64,000 nucleotides of DNA from Vampirovibrio sp. (GTDB lineage: Bacteria; Cyanobacteriota; Vampirovibrionia; Vampirovibrionales; JAJTHC01), in NCBI GenBank assembly GCA_024998755.1, contig JACEUU010000002.1:632497-696496 (forward strand). Direction: 5' to 3'. Both the position numbers and the translations under genes were made by a program. The notes beneath the pieces are model-generated. The model ran no database searches, was not told the DNA's origin, and worked only from the letters and a program-made list of their open reading frames with translations. Shown piece by piece: positions 16,568 through 25,923 of this stretch (its first letter is position 1; each line of letters starts with the position of its first letter).

Positions 16568-17653
16568 TTACACATGAAACGCATGGTCTATCAACGTTTC
16601 AGCATAGGCACTGGCTTTAATAGCCGCTACGCTGTTAAAGGTAACTGAAGCATTTGCCACATCATAAGCCGTTAACGCATTAGTAACGTTAACTAAATCA
16701 GCAGCACTTAAGAAGAAGCCATCGTTGGCTTTAATAGCCCCTAAACCATAACCATTCCCTGCAAATTGATTCACCACGGTTAGTTGCCCCTCTTGGTCAT
16801 CAAAGCCAATTACCAAGTTGTTACCTTGCCGAAGGAAAACAATATCTTGATGATTATTCTCAATAATTAACGTGTTACTTAAGCCTGTATTAGGCGTTTG
16901 GTAAGCGGTTAGCGTGCCGGCATTAGCCCCAGTAAAGCCTACTAAATCAATGGTATTATTAAACCCTGAAACGCAAACCACATCAGCAGTAGTTGCTTGA
17001 ATATAGTTACGTCCGCCATTGACTTTTACCACGTCAAAATCCGCTACAGACCCTGTAAATAACACGTTATTGGAATCGCCCTTAACGGTTAGCTTGTCAA
17101 AACCAGCATCGCCATATAGGTTATTGGCTACACCGTTCACGGTTATCACATCGTTTCCACCGCCACCGTGCAGTAAATTGTATTTACCAAAAACGGTAAT
17201 CGTATCGCTACCTACCGTATCTGGTCCCGGTGCGTAATAGGCAGATTTATCGCCGAAAATTTCGTTACGTTCACCGTAAACGGTTATTTTATCGTTACCG
17301 CCCCAGCCAGCGTAGCCATTCCATTGCCCGTATATAGTAGCCGTGCCATTACCTTGCGAATCGTTTAGTTGATTGTAATTCCCTTGCACAAATAGGGTAT
17401 CGTTACCGGTTTCTTGAAAGGTAACCCACACGCGGTTGCCATCGCCCGCAATTTGCATATAATCAGACCCATCACCGCCAAACATTGTGGTGTTGTTACC
17501 GGAAATGTAGAGTTGGTCGTTACCGCTACCAGCTTCAATGTAAGCGTTGCTACCGTTTAAAATAACCACGTCATCACCACCTTGGGCAAAAACAGAATCG
17601 TTATTACCGGCATAAATTTTGTTATAGTCGTTGTTTCCGTAAAGCGTTGCCAT
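16568..17653 (-). CDS. Glycine/asparagine-rich repeat protein, RTX-like (hemolysin-type beta-roll)
   Basis: The 361-residue product (MATLYGNNDYNKIYAGNND, preceded by AAGGGAAC) has many short repeats such as AQGGDDVVILNGSN, GSGNDQLYISGNN, GGDGSDYMQIAGDGN and GGGGNDVITVNGVANN, spanning about residues 5-215. These resemble calcium-binding nonapeptide beta-rolls of type I-secreted proteins but are irregular, with Asn-rich turns. There is no N-terminal signal peptide. The C-terminal ~50 residues (AADLVNVTNALTAYDVANAS to the end) are repeated almost exactly in a detached fragment at 18147, suggesting a conserved secretion or anchoring tail. No T1SS transporter is in the window. The frame opens 36 codons upstream, but that stretch does not look like coding sequence. 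Confidence 0.65.
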   Translation of the reverse strand: MATLYGNNDYNKIYAGNNDSVFAQGGDDVVILNGSNAYIEAGSGNDQLYISGNNTTMFGGDGSDYMQIAGDGNRVWVTFQETGNDTLFVQGNYNQLNDSQGNGTATIYGQWNGYAGWGGNDKITVYGERNEIFGDKSAYYAPGPDTVGSDTITVFGKYNLLHGGGGNDVITVNGVANNLYGDAGFDKLTVKGDSNNVLFTGSVADFDVVKVNGGRNYIQATTADVVCVSGFNNTIDLVGFTGANAGTLTAYQTPNTGLSNTLIIENNHQDIVFLRQGNNLVIGFDDQEGQLTVVNQFAGNGYGLGAIKANDGFFLSAADLVNVTNALTAYDVANASVTFNSVAAIKASAYAETLIDHAFHV

Positions 17654-18093
17654 AATAAAGTTCCCTTTCAAATTACAGGTACTTGAAGCATGCTCATTCA
17701 AATGACAATCCATTTTTTTACTGTTTAGCGGTGGTTGATTGTTTGAATGGTAGCCACACAATGTTAACTGCAGTAAAAATTGAACACCAACACAACACAG
17801 GTAATACCATATAGTGATACGGCTTAATTAGGTTGTTTTTATTTGTATGTCCTTCCAATAAGATACGCTTATTTTCTAAGATAATGCAAGTTAATTTTTA
17901 TTAAAATGTCCTGATACAGATTCACAGTTTAAATATCGTCAGCGTATAAGTTGTTACTAGCCAGTCAAAAATCCTCAAAGTACGTCTCTGTACTCCTGCG
18001 GTTTTTAACGCTCTTGTGCCTAGTCTCCATCTAACGCTATTCAATCTATGAATCGGTATGAATCCCTGTAGAAGAGGGTTTTTTTAAAGGTGT
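17654..18093. other. Intergenic region with no recognised gene
   Basis: AT-rich stretch upstream of the repeat protein. A segment at about 17966-18045 (TCAAAGTACGTCTCTGTACT then CCTGCGGTTTTT) has local dyad symmetry (AGTACG...CTGTACT) and may be a dispersed element, but no second copy is in the window. No ORF of note. Confidence 0.35.
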
Positions 18094-18120
18094 AAAAAAA
18101 GGGACGCCTTTGGGCGTCCC
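18094..18120 (-). terminator. Rho-independent terminator for the duplicated repeat-protein fragment
   Basis: On the minus strand, GGGACGCC, an AAA-containing loop and GGCGTCCC are followed by seven T residues (18100-18094). It lies 27 bases after the stop codon of the fragment ending at 18147, so the ancestral gene's 3' end survives. Confidence 0.85.
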
Positions 18121-18146
18121 ACAAACAATTAGTGTGTTAACTAACC

Positions 18147-18308
18147 TTACACATGAAACGCATGATCTATCAACGTTTCAGCATAGGCACTGGCTTTAAT
18201 AGCTACTACGCTGTTAAAGGTAACTGAAGCATTTGCCACATCATAAGCCGTTAACGCATTAGTAACGTTAACTAAATCAGCTGCGGTTAGCAGAAAGCCA
18301 ACGTTGGC
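18147..18308 (-). pseudogene. Detached C-terminal fragment of a second RTX-like repeat protein
   Basis: The last ~50 codons repeat the C-terminus of the gene at 16568 with only a few changes (FLLTAADL for FFLSAADL, VVAIKASAYAE for VAAIKASAYAE). Upstream of KANVG the match stops. Sequence there includes ATGCAAGAGGTCTA, which is the end of the 144-bp MITE seen at 34826, so a mobile element probably removed the rest. The frame stays open to 18371, but that extra part is not homologous. Its own terminator remains. Expression is doubtful. Confidence 0.7.
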
Positions 18309-18535
18309 TTTCTGCGAATAAATACGATATAGTATTTTTAATAATAGCCATGCAAGAGGTCTATTGTCCATTTGTTACAATATAATAGTTGTTTTTTAAA
18401 GTTTAAATAAAATAAGACTATTACTTTATGTAAAAAACTATAAAAAACAAAAAAGCAATAGCAAAAATATTATAAAAGTTGTTTGTATTGAATAAGTCTT
18501 CATGATATAGTGAAATTATAGATTACTAATATTAT

Positions 18536-19582
18536 ATGTTGAATAGAGAGAGTGTTGTACCTGCCATGTTGTTTTGGCTTGCCCTACTAGTACCTTTTAT
18601 ATTGTTACTAATGGTTATGCCTAGTTATATTGCTTGGCTTAAACGGCTTGCATTAGGTCAGTTTATTAGGAAAGACGGCCCTCAATCTCATCAAAAAAAA
18701 GCGGGTACACCAACAGCAGGGGGCGGGTTACTTATCCTGCTTTGGCTTTTAAGTTTAGTACTGGTTGTTTTGGTTTTACCTTCAGAAACCTCTTTTATTG
18801 TAACGCCTGTATTGGCATTGTCTGCTGGGGTTACGCTGGTATTGTGGGGCTTGGGCTTGTGGGACGACCTACTAAAAATATTGAAGAAGCATAACAAAGG
18901 CCTAGGCGGTTATGCTAAATTAGCCATTCAAGGGTTAGCGGGTTTAGGGCTTGGGTATTTTTCGGTGTATCATTTTAACCAAGCCTCCGTTGATTTTTTC
19001 GGGTTAACAAGTATCCCATTGGGATGGCTTTATTTGCCCTATGCTGCTTTTGCGGTAACGGCAACATCTAACGCCGTAAACCTAACCGATGGTTTAGATG
19101 GCTTAGCCGGCGGTGGGTTGGTTACTAGCTTTTTATTATTAGCAGGTTTTATTGGGGTTACTTTGGCTCAAAATGGGTATAGTCTTTATGAAGTACCGAT
19201 GATGATTTCTATTTTATTAGGATGTCTAGCGGCTGTTTCGGTGTTACTTGGGTTTTTATGTTTTAATCATCATCCTGCTAAAATATTTATGGGTGATTCT
19301 GGTAGCTTGGCTTTTGGTGGGTTACTGGCCTGTTTTTGCTTGCTTTCCCATCAAGACGCTTGGTTGCTTGGGGTAGGGTTGCTTTATGTGGTTGAAGCAC
19401 TTTCTGTGGTATTGCAGGTAGGGTATTTTAAATTAACTAAAGGCAAACGACTTTTTAAAATGGCGCCCTTGCATCATCATTTTGAATTAGTAGGCTGGAA
19501 GGAAACAACCGTTGTTCGTGTTTTTGTTTGGGTTAATTGCCTTGTGGGTTTGGGTTGCCTCCTCCTTAAGGTTTATAATTAA
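18536..19582 (+). CDS. mraY: Phospho-N-acetylmuramoyl-pentapeptide transferase MraY
   Basis: MraY makes lipid I by transferring phospho-MurNAc-pentapeptide to undecaprenyl phosphate in the inner membrane. The 348-residue polytopic protein has the family motifs: GPQSHQKKAGTPTAGGG after the first helix, LGLWDDLLKI, NAVNLTDGLDGLAGG with the catalytic aspartates, FMGDSGSLAFGG and the HHHFEL loop (about 316-321). Length is normal. It stands alone, not in a mur/fts cluster. The ATG at 18536 gives the full first helix. Confidence 0.96.
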   Translation: MLNRESVVPAMLFWLALLVPFILLLMVMPSYIAWLKRLALGQFIRKDGPQSHQKKAGTPTAGGGLLILLWLLSLVLVVLVLPSETSFIVTPVLALSAGVTLVLWGLGLWDDLLKILKKHNKGLGGYAKLAIQGLAGLGLGYFSVYHFNQASVDFFGLTSIPLGWLYLPYAAFAVTATSNAVNLTDGLDGLAGGGLVTSFLLLAGFIGVTLAQNGYSLYEVPMMISILLGCLAAVSVLLGFLCFNHHPAKIFMGDSGSLAFGGLLACFCLLSHQDAWLLGVGLLYVVEALSVVLQVGYFKLTKGKRLFKMAPLHHHFELVGWKETTVVRVFVWVNCLVGLGCLLLKVYN

Positions 19583-19688
19583 AGCCTAATTCGTATTTAA
19601 TTACGACAATAACGTAAACTAATTAAAATACCTTTTGTACCCACATACTTCCCTGTGCTGTTTAATTTGTTGTAGGAATTGATATTCT

Positions 19689-20468
19689 GTGAACTTAGAA
19701 GACTTCTTATCATTAGACGATAAACTAGATATAACCATTTGGCGTGATGCCAGCAAGGTTGGCAGTAGTGGTAGTAGCGATGAATTCTTGTATAAGTCAT
19801 CTGTTTTAGATGTGCAAGACGGGAAGATTCTTGTTTATTTTCCACCCGAAGACATGCCTGCTTTTGAATGGGTTCGGCAGGGGCAAAAATTAAGAATTGT
19901 GGTAACGCGTCCTAATGGGTTATGGTCATTTTTTCCGACCGTGGGACAATTTGTATTAAAGGGTTCTCCAAGATTTTGGTTAAAACTGCCTGAAGATGTA
20001 GAACATATTCAACGTCGTAAGCACGTTCGGGTTAAACATACTTTTCCATTGCAGTTGCAATTAGAAAACAATGCCTTGCCTAGTAATTCTGCACTAAGTA
20101 GTAAGCAGGTAGCTGCTAGCAAGCCAACCGTACCTGTTGTGTTGAAATCCGTTGATATTAGTGCGGGTGGCATACGTTTTAAAACAGCTACACCATTAGT
20201 ACCTGGGCAGATGTTAACGGTTAAATTCACGATAACCCCTGAATTTGGCGAATTAACCAATTTGGCTAGAATTGTGTATTGTTTTAGCCCTGAAGAAATG
20301 CCCGCATCTTCTTCTTATGCTAACAAAGTACCTAGCAAGTTATTGGGTGCTAAAAAAGAATATATTGCTGCATTGCAATTTATAGAATTACCCAGAGATT
20401 CGGAAAAGCGAATTATTCAAGAATGTTTTCATTTGGAATTAGAGCAGCATCGTAAAGGTGTACGGTAA
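19689..20468 (+). CDS. PilZ-domain protein, YcgR/flagellar-brake type
   Basis: The 259-residue protein has an N-terminal YcgR-like domain (about 1-105). The C-terminal PilZ domain has the c-di-GMP-binding arginine motif RRKHVRVKH (about 107-115) and the second motif DISAGGIRF. Such proteins slow flagellar rotation when c-di-GMP is high, by binding the motor. The start codon is GTG at 19689; an in-frame earlier ATG is absent. It fits the other motility genes of the window. A strong terminator follows 28 bases after the stop. Confidence 0.82.
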   Translation: MNLEDFLSLDDKLDITIWRDASKVGSSGSSDEFLYKSSVLDVQDGKILVYFPPEDMPAFEWVRQGQKLRIVVTRPNGLWSFFPTVGQFVLKGSPRFWLKLPEDVEHIQRRKHVRVKHTFPLQLQLENNALPSNSALSSKQVAASKPTVPVVLKSVDISAGGIRFKTATPLVPGQMLTVKFTITPEFGELTNLARIVYCFSPEEMPASSSYANKVPSKLLGAKKEYIAALQFIELPRDSEKRIIQECFHLELEQHRKGVR

Positions 20469-20496
20469 GCTTTAGCTTTTTATTTATTAACCTTAC

Positions 20497-20527
20497 CCGC
20501 CGACGTTTTATGCGTTGGCGGTTTTTT
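20497..20527 (+). terminator. Rho-independent terminator after the PilZ gene
   Basis: CCGCCGACG (20497-20505), a short TTTTATG loop, CGTTGGCGG (20513-20521) and six T residues. One G-T pair; otherwise a perfect 9-bp stem. Confidence 0.9.
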
Positions 20528-20666
20528 GTATTTATACATAACAATGCCCCCTTCTCTCCACCTTTTAAGCGATTCTCCTACGCAAGGGTCTCTCTATAAC
20601 CGAAAAAATCCTATAGCACTACTTCCCTTTTCTTAGGCTGTTGATGATAGGATTATTTACCCTGTA

Positions 20667-23552
20667 ATGGTTGCCCCAAAAGCTTCTACAACATTAACTG
20701 ATTGGCTTTTCATCTCATCTGCCACCCTAAAAGCAGATTTTGAAACGCCCGATAGGCACGATTGGCAAAAAATAGCCCCTAGCCTTAAGTTGTTTGCCAA
20801 GCCTTCAACGGGTGTATTACCTTTGCAGCTTATTCAATTAGCTATGGCGGCAACAACCAACCAATATCAACACGAAACCAATGTTTACAAAGTGGAAAGT
20901 GAAAACGCCTGCAAAACGATTGAACAATGCTATACGGCTTGTCAGGCTTTCCGCCCGAAAGATCATGACGCATCTGAAAAATCCTTGGTATTACTTCATT
21001 TGGTTGTAAAAGCTTTTCTTCAACTGCAGGAATTACCAAATTTGGAAACTTACTGGGAAACCATGACGCCCCACCTACTACAAATGGAAGCTGAAATAGC
21101 CACCAATCATGCTTTACACCTCATTGCAAATAAATCTGATGCAGAAGAGGAGACTAAAAAATTATTAGGCACAGCCGGTAATACAGATTATTCACCACTG
21201 TTTCACTATAATCTTTCGCAACTGTTGCTTTGCAAAGTGCTTTACCACGTTTGGGGAAATGAGTTAGATTTGGCTCATCAAAGCCTCAGGCTTCTAAAAC
21301 AAGCGGCTTTAACCTACAGAGGTATTACCGCCAACATCTATCTTGCCAGCTGGAGTCTAGCCTGTTTAGAAGTGGCTCAAACTTACGCCACCCTTAAAAA
21401 CACGAGAGACTTACGGCTACTGTATGAAGATATTACCTTAGCGTGTGAATCACTTCAAACCAGTGTGCCTGAAGCCCTTGAAGCAAAAGGGAAAACAGCG
21501 GAATTATTGCTTTGGTGTTACCGCAACCAACCCACCAGCGAAAAACCGAAAAAACTGTTTCGGGAACTGTATGATATTGCCCAACAATACCCTGAAAATA
21601 AAACGCTGATTATGCAGTATTTAAATGGGGCTATTTCACTTTCGCAAACTTACGGTAGTCAGAACGACTTTCCGGCTGCCTACAAGCTATGGCAACAAGC
21701 CAAAGGGTTTACTAAAGATGTTATTCATCATACCCACATTCAACAGGGGTTAATGAAGCTAGGGCTAAACGTTATTTGGACTAATAATGGGGATGATAAT
21801 TACGAGGATGTTTTAAGCGTTTATGCGGATTTAGTGGGGGCGTTGCACTTATTACCCATTAACCAGCAACCCATTATTTTGCAAGAATTTTGTTGGGCAA
21901 CTGTTAACATCAGTTGGGTTTATGCTCACCGTGAATGTGTATCGGATATTTTATTGTTACTGGAACAACTGAGCCATTGGCAAGCCTTGTTGCCCAATTT
22001 GCCTTGTTTTGTTGAAGCGAAAGCGGCATTGTACCGTAATGCTCTTTGGGCTATTAGGAAGTCTTATCGGCAACAAACTAGGACGTTAACCACCTTGCAA
22101 AGTTGGATACAACGACGCCTAACCCCTGAAAGTAAAACGGTTTCGCCTTATGAACGGTTACAACTGGGGTCTAGCTTATTACAATTAGGGCATTTTGCCA
22201 TAGTGTTAGAAGAATGGGAATCCGTTAAGCAGATACAGCAAACCTTGTATACGCTTCATCAAACAGTACCCGAAGAATTGGAATTAGCTAAAGCTTACGC
22301 TGAATACTGCACATTGGTGTTGGAACAAGGGTCGCAACCGCACTTACACCCCATTTTAGATTTAAGCTGGAAGCATTTAACCGCTCTGCAACAACACTGG
22401 CATACGGATGAAACACTGGCTACGTTTACCTTATTGGGTTGTAAATATTGGGCTGTAGCATTGCAGTTATTAAACCGTGTGGGGCAATTGTCAAATTTAG
22501 TTTCTACGGCGGAAGCTATTGCCCTACAATTTCCTGAAAACAGCAAATTGCAATTGGCATTTGTGCAAACCCTTAATGGTGTTATTGAAACTTACTGCAA
22601 ATTAGGGTTATGGCAACAAGGGATTAAAACCCATAGCTTATTAAGAAACACGGTTGACCTATTTACCACCCAATCTGAATTTAAACAACAGTGGGGGCAA
22701 GCTTTGCAGGCATTGATTATTGGGTGGCCTAGTCATCGTGATGTAGAAAAAACGCTTCCCTTGGTGCAAGAATTATTAACCCTAGCCAAGCAAAGTAGCG
22801 GAGAAACTTGGTGGTTACCAGTTTTGGCTGCGGTTCGGGCTCATCATTGTCAAAGCTTTTATTTGCAAGGCTTTCCTGAATATGGGCTGAAAGAACAACA
22901 AGCGGTTAACGGGCTTTTGGCTAAAAACCCGACAAATTCGTTGTTAAAGCAAGCTTCTTTAGCCTGCCTTAGTAGCCAATGTTTATGGTTACAACATAGC
23001 CAAGAATTTCAGCAGGCAACGGTTATTGCCAAACAATTATTAACAGAAGGTTTGGTTTGGCAACTACCTCTAGCAGGGTGGGAAGCTCCGTTACAGGCTT
23101 GTTTTGGTGTGTTTGATAGTTTATTGAAAAATAAAGAATGGCAAAAGGCTGATAGTTTAATACGAACTTTGTTAAGCACTTGCCACCAGTTAAGCAAACA
23201 GCCCGCTTTAACAGGTTGGGTAAATGCTAAGGTTAAATTGTTTGGGTTACTTTGGTTGCAAACCATTCAGCCGAATCAAGAAACCAGAACATGGCAACAA
23301 CGCTTTTTGTTGAAACCTAAAATAAAGCAGTTGTTGCAAGCTTGGGGTATAACGGCTGAATTATTAAGTCAGCAACCTTCGCAAGTGGCTGGTGGCATTA
23401 CTATTGAGGGAATCCAATCAACTTATTATGATAGTGAACCCACTTGGTTGGCTCAAGCGTGCTTTCAGGCTTGCCTTCAGCAAAATACGGCAGAAGCTGA
23501 ACGGCTTTACCAACGGCATCAGCAGTTGCTAAGCCCCCCTGAAAACGGATAA
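20667..23552 (+). CDS. Large all-helical protein, possibly a TPR-type solenoid, unknown function
   Basis: Not recognised. The 961-residue product has no signal peptide, no clear transmembrane helix and no catalytic motif. It is Leu/Gln/Trp-rich and reads as consecutive amphipathic helices of 12-20 residues (for example LYDIAQQYPENKTLIMQYLN and AYKLWQQAKGFTKDVIHH), like a degenerate tetratricopeptide solenoid from about residue 90 to 940. That suggests a cytoplasmic scaffold. The start MVAPKAS is the first ATG after the terminator upstream. An amidase gene follows 71-102 bases later on the same strand. Confidence 0.65.
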   Translation: MVAPKASTTLTDWLFISSATLKADFETPDRHDWQKIAPSLKLFAKPSTGVLPLQLIQLAMAATTNQYQHETNVYKVESENACKTIEQCYTACQAFRPKDHDASEKSLVLLHLVVKAFLQLQELPNLETYWETMTPHLLQMEAEIATNHALHLIANKSDAEEETKKLLGTAGNTDYSPLFHYNLSQLLLCKVLYHVWGNELDLAHQSLRLLKQAALTYRGITANIYLASWSLACLEVAQTYATLKNTRDLRLLYEDITLACESLQTSVPEALEAKGKTAELLLWCYRNQPTSEKPKKLFRELYDIAQQYPENKTLIMQYLNGAISLSQTYGSQNDFPAAYKLWQQAKGFTKDVIHHTHIQQGLMKLGLNVIWTNNGDDNYEDVLSVYADLVGALHLLPINQQPIILQEFCWATVNISWVYAHRECVSDILLLLEQLSHWQALLPNLPCFVEAKAALYRNALWAIRKSYRQQTRTLTTLQSWIQRRLTPESKTVSPYERLQLGSSLLQLGHFAIVLEEWESVKQIQQTLYTLHQTVPEELELAKAYAEYCTLVLEQGSQPHLHPILDLSWKHLTALQQHWHTDETLATFTLLGCKYWAVALQLLNRVGQLSNLVSTAEAIALQFPENSKLQLAFVQTLNGVIETYCKLGLWQQGIKTHSLLRNTVDLFTTQSEFKQQWGQALQALIIGWPSHRDVEKTLPLVQELLTLAKQSSGETWWLPVLAAVRAHHCQSFYLQGFPEYGLKEQQAVNGLLAKNPTNSLLKQASLACLSSQCLWLQHSQEFQQATVIAKQLLTEGLVWQLPLAGWEAPLQACFGVFDSLLKNKEWQKADSLIRTLLSTCHQLSKQPALTGWVNAKVKLFGLLWLQTIQPNQETRTWQQRFLLKPKIKQLLQAWGITAELLSQQPSQVAGGITIEGIQSTYYDSEPTWLAQACFQACLQQNTAEAERLYQRHQQLLSPPENG

Positions 23553-23653
23553 CTCTCCATCTACGCAAAATTGGGAAACTAGGGTAAAATAGAACGATAA
23601 GTTGCTAAACTAATCGCTAAACCATGAAGCCAGAGAAAGAGAGATGTATCCTT

Positions 23654-24301
23654 ATGATGATGAGCCAAACCCTCAAGCGTATTTGTATTCACTGGACTGC
23701 GGGGGGCGTTAAAGCCAACGATCTTGACCGTAGCCACTACCATTTTACCGTAGAACAAGATGCCGATATTATTGCCGGTAACTTACCCCCAGAATCTAAC
23801 ATTCCTCAAAATGGGGTTAGCCTTAGCGGTCAGCCAGAAGGCAGCTACATGGCACATTGCGGAGGTGGTAATTCATTTACCATTGGTATTTCACTTTGTG
23901 GTATGACGGGGCAGAATCCTAATAAAACGTGGAAAAACCCCTTGCTACGTAGCCAGTGTGAAACGGGTTTTCAGCTGGTAGCTCAGTTGTGTGCTATTTA
24001 CGGTATCCCTGTAACGCCGGATACGGTTTATTCCCATTATGAATTTGGGTTGTGTAACCCTAGCACTCCAAGTGCTGGTAAAATTGATATTTCTGTTTTG
24101 CCCTTTTTACCTTCTTTGTTGCCTAACCAAGTAGGGGGCTACATACGGGGGCGGGTTTCGGCTTATTTAGCCCAAATTCAAAAAGTAGGGCAACATAAAC
24201 CTGCCCCGCAACACGCCCCAACAACAGGAGTTAACAAACCGCCTGTGCCAGCCAAACCTAGTACTAGTAGGTCTTCTACTTCTGCCCCTGTGCCTCGGTA
24301 G
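23654..24301 (+). CDS. N-acetylmuramoyl-L-alanine amidase, endolysin-like
   Basis: The product (215 residues, MMMSQTLKRICIHWTAGG) matches the amidase_2/PGRP zinc-amidase fold that cuts the MurNAc-L-Ala bond of peptidoglycan. The first zinc histidine lies in CIHWTAGG, followed by SHYHFTVEQDADIIAG; a central GISLCGM strand and a second histidine in VYSHYEFG are visible. The expected last ligand region is around CNPSTPSAGKIDIS. There is no signal peptide, which with its compact size fits a phage-type endolysin or a protein exported otherwise. The C-terminal 40 residues are a Pro/Ser-rich linker with no visible binding domain. A start ten codons upstream is possible, but the triple ATG resembles other starts in this genome. 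Confidence 0.75.
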   Translation: MMMSQTLKRICIHWTAGGVKANDLDRSHYHFTVEQDADIIAGNLPPESNIPQNGVSLSGQPEGSYMAHCGGGNSFTIGISLCGMTGQNPNKTWKNPLLRSQCETGFQLVAQLCAIYGIPVTPDTVYSHYEFGLCNPSTPSAGKIDISVLPFLPSLLPNQVGGYIRGRVSAYLAQIQKVGQHKPAPQHAPTTGVNKPPVPAKPSTSRSSTSAPVPR

Positions 24302-24393
24302 TAGGTTGGTTTTGAGAATACTCCATTTTGAGCACCTGAAAAACAGTGCACAAACGTTGAACGCTCATGATTGCTAATTTTATAGAATTGTTC

Positions 24394-24493
24394 GCTTCAA
24401 ACCATATCTAGTTGGAGATAGGCTTGTGCGAGCGTAGCGAAGCAGACCAATTAGGGAGCTTCTAGCCTTCCGGTCAAGCCTGTTTTCAACGTG
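24394..24493. repeat. R2 repeat, copy 2, truncated by a MITE
   Basis: GCTTCAAACCATATCTAGTT through TGCGAGCGTAGCGAAGCAGA to TTTTCAACGTG matches the 5' half of R2. It stops exactly where the 161-bp MITE begins, so the MITE or a linked deletion removed the rest. Confidence 0.75.
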
Positions 24494-24496
24494 TAA

Positions 24497-24657
24497 TACC
24501 AATTCAAAGATTAAATGGCGTGTTTTTGTAGGGGCGTGATTTATTAGCCCTAGCGGTCTATGCGTTGCATCAGTCCGTCCCACAAGCCCTAAACGGATGC
24601 GATAAATCGCACCCCTACATAGAGAAAGCTATACGCTATTCTAACTTTGAATTGGTA
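24497..24657. mobile_element. 161-bp MITE sharing ends with the IS630-type element at 25924 (copy 1)
   Basis: Ends TACCAATTCAAAGATTAAAT and, inverted, ATTCTAACTTTGAATTGGTA. The ends nearly match the IS630-family element at 25924-27007 (TACCAATTCCAAGTTTAAAT). The interior is an R1-like GTAGGGGCGTG...CACCCCTAC hairpin. A near-identical copy lies at 41696. No ORF. TA at both ends fits IS630-type target duplication. Confidence 0.82.
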
Positions 24658-25118
24658 TAAACGCCTGCTGTACTCAAACAAATTCGTAAAATAGACACCA
24701 CTGCTTGTCGGTTAGAGCCACAGAAAACCACTGTTGTTGAGCTCGATGAACTCTGCACGTTTCTTACCGAAAAAAACGCAAAATCTGGGTATGGGTGGCT
24801 GTTTGTCGAGAAACAAGGCGAATCTTGGACTGGGAAGTGGGTTGTCGTGGCATTAAAACCTTGAAAAAATTATGGAAACGGCTTCAGTTATTCAAGGTTG
24901 AAGTTTATTGTGCTGACCATTGGAAAGCCTACAATGACGTGTTGCCTAGTGAAAAATTGGTTCAAAGCAAGGCTGAAACGTATACAGCAGAACAGACTTG
25001 GAGCGATTTGCGACATTGGTTTGCTCGGTTTAAACGACGAGGTAAAGTCGTCTCTCGGTGTTTGGGTGATTTGATTCATGCCATAGCCATTTACTTTCAC
25101 CGAGTTAATTTAAGATAT
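24658..25118 (+). pseudogene. IS1-family transposase (InsB) remnant
   Basis: Two frames together read as InsB: VVELDELCTFL, then after a frame change in an A-run near 24772, KKRKIWVWVAVCRETRRILD, CADHWKAYNDVLP, KAETYTAEQ, HWFARFKRRGKVVSRC. The InsB fold uses Asp/Asp/Glu residues around ELDE, CADHWK and AETYTAE. The N-terminal InsA part is missing (removed at the MITE junction) and the 3' end is cut by the IS5 element at 25119. It is therefore an inactive relic in a nest of later insertions. Confidence 0.78.
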
Positions 25119-25923
25119 GAAGTTACGGAAAAAGGGCAAGGTAAAATAGAAGGGACATTATTCCACCTCTCATAGGATACCCCACCCCCATGACTACCTT
25201 TGCCGACATCCAAATTCAACAAGCCACACCGACTCACAAATTCCTAGAGGAAATGAACCAAACCCTACCATGGCAACTATTTGAAACCATCCTCAAAACA
25301 CACATCCACCACAAACCCAACGGCAGACCACCCTACAAACGCCTACTACTGCTCAAAATGAACCTCCTCAAAATATGGTTCAATCTCTCCTATGAACAAA
25401 CCGAATTTCAATGCCACGACAGACTCTCCTTCCGAAAGTTTCTCGGCTTCTCCTTAGAATCCCCCATCCCTGAAGCCACGACACTCGAAAACTTCCAACA
25501 CGAACTGCAAAACACCCCAGCCCAAGAAGCCCTTTTCTTAGCCTTAGACACCTTCTTCCAAGAGAACAACCTCATTCTTAAAGAAGGCAACTTGGTAGAT
25601 GCCACCTTTATTAAAGCCAATAGCAAACAGAGAAAAAAGCCTGAAGACCAGAGCGACCCTGATGCCACTTATGGCTACAAAGGCTTTGGTTACAGTGCCA
25701 CGGTTAATGTAGATGCTAAAAGCAAGTTGATTCGCAAGGTGGTTGTTACTGGTGCCAATGTGCATGACAGTCAGAGTTTACTGCCTGTACTGGTGGGCGA
25801 TGAGCAGACTGTTGGTGCGGATAGTGGGTATGTGGGTAAGGAGAAGGATTTGAAGGCGTTGGGGATACAGCCGAGGATTATTAAGCGTCGTGTTCGGGGT
25901 AAGCAGCATGAACCAACGCCTGA
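25119..25923 (+). mobile_element. IS5-family element, 3'-truncated copy
   Basis: Starts with the terminal repeat GAAGTTACGGAAAAAGGGCA used by the full copies at 32243 and 55610. It encodes the transposase from 25190 (MTTFADIQIQQATPTHKFLE). The match breaks at codon ~244 (EPTP), where the second IS630-type element starts. The transposase therefore lacks the C-terminal catalytic glutamate region (RARVEHVFAGWK). The lost 3' part is not found on the other side of the IS630 element, so a deletion accompanied the insertion. Confidence 0.9.

Noticed and set aside
24795..25175. An intact 126-residue gene
   Set aside because: It is the second frame of an IS1-type InsB relic and its 3' end runs into the IS5 terminal repeat.
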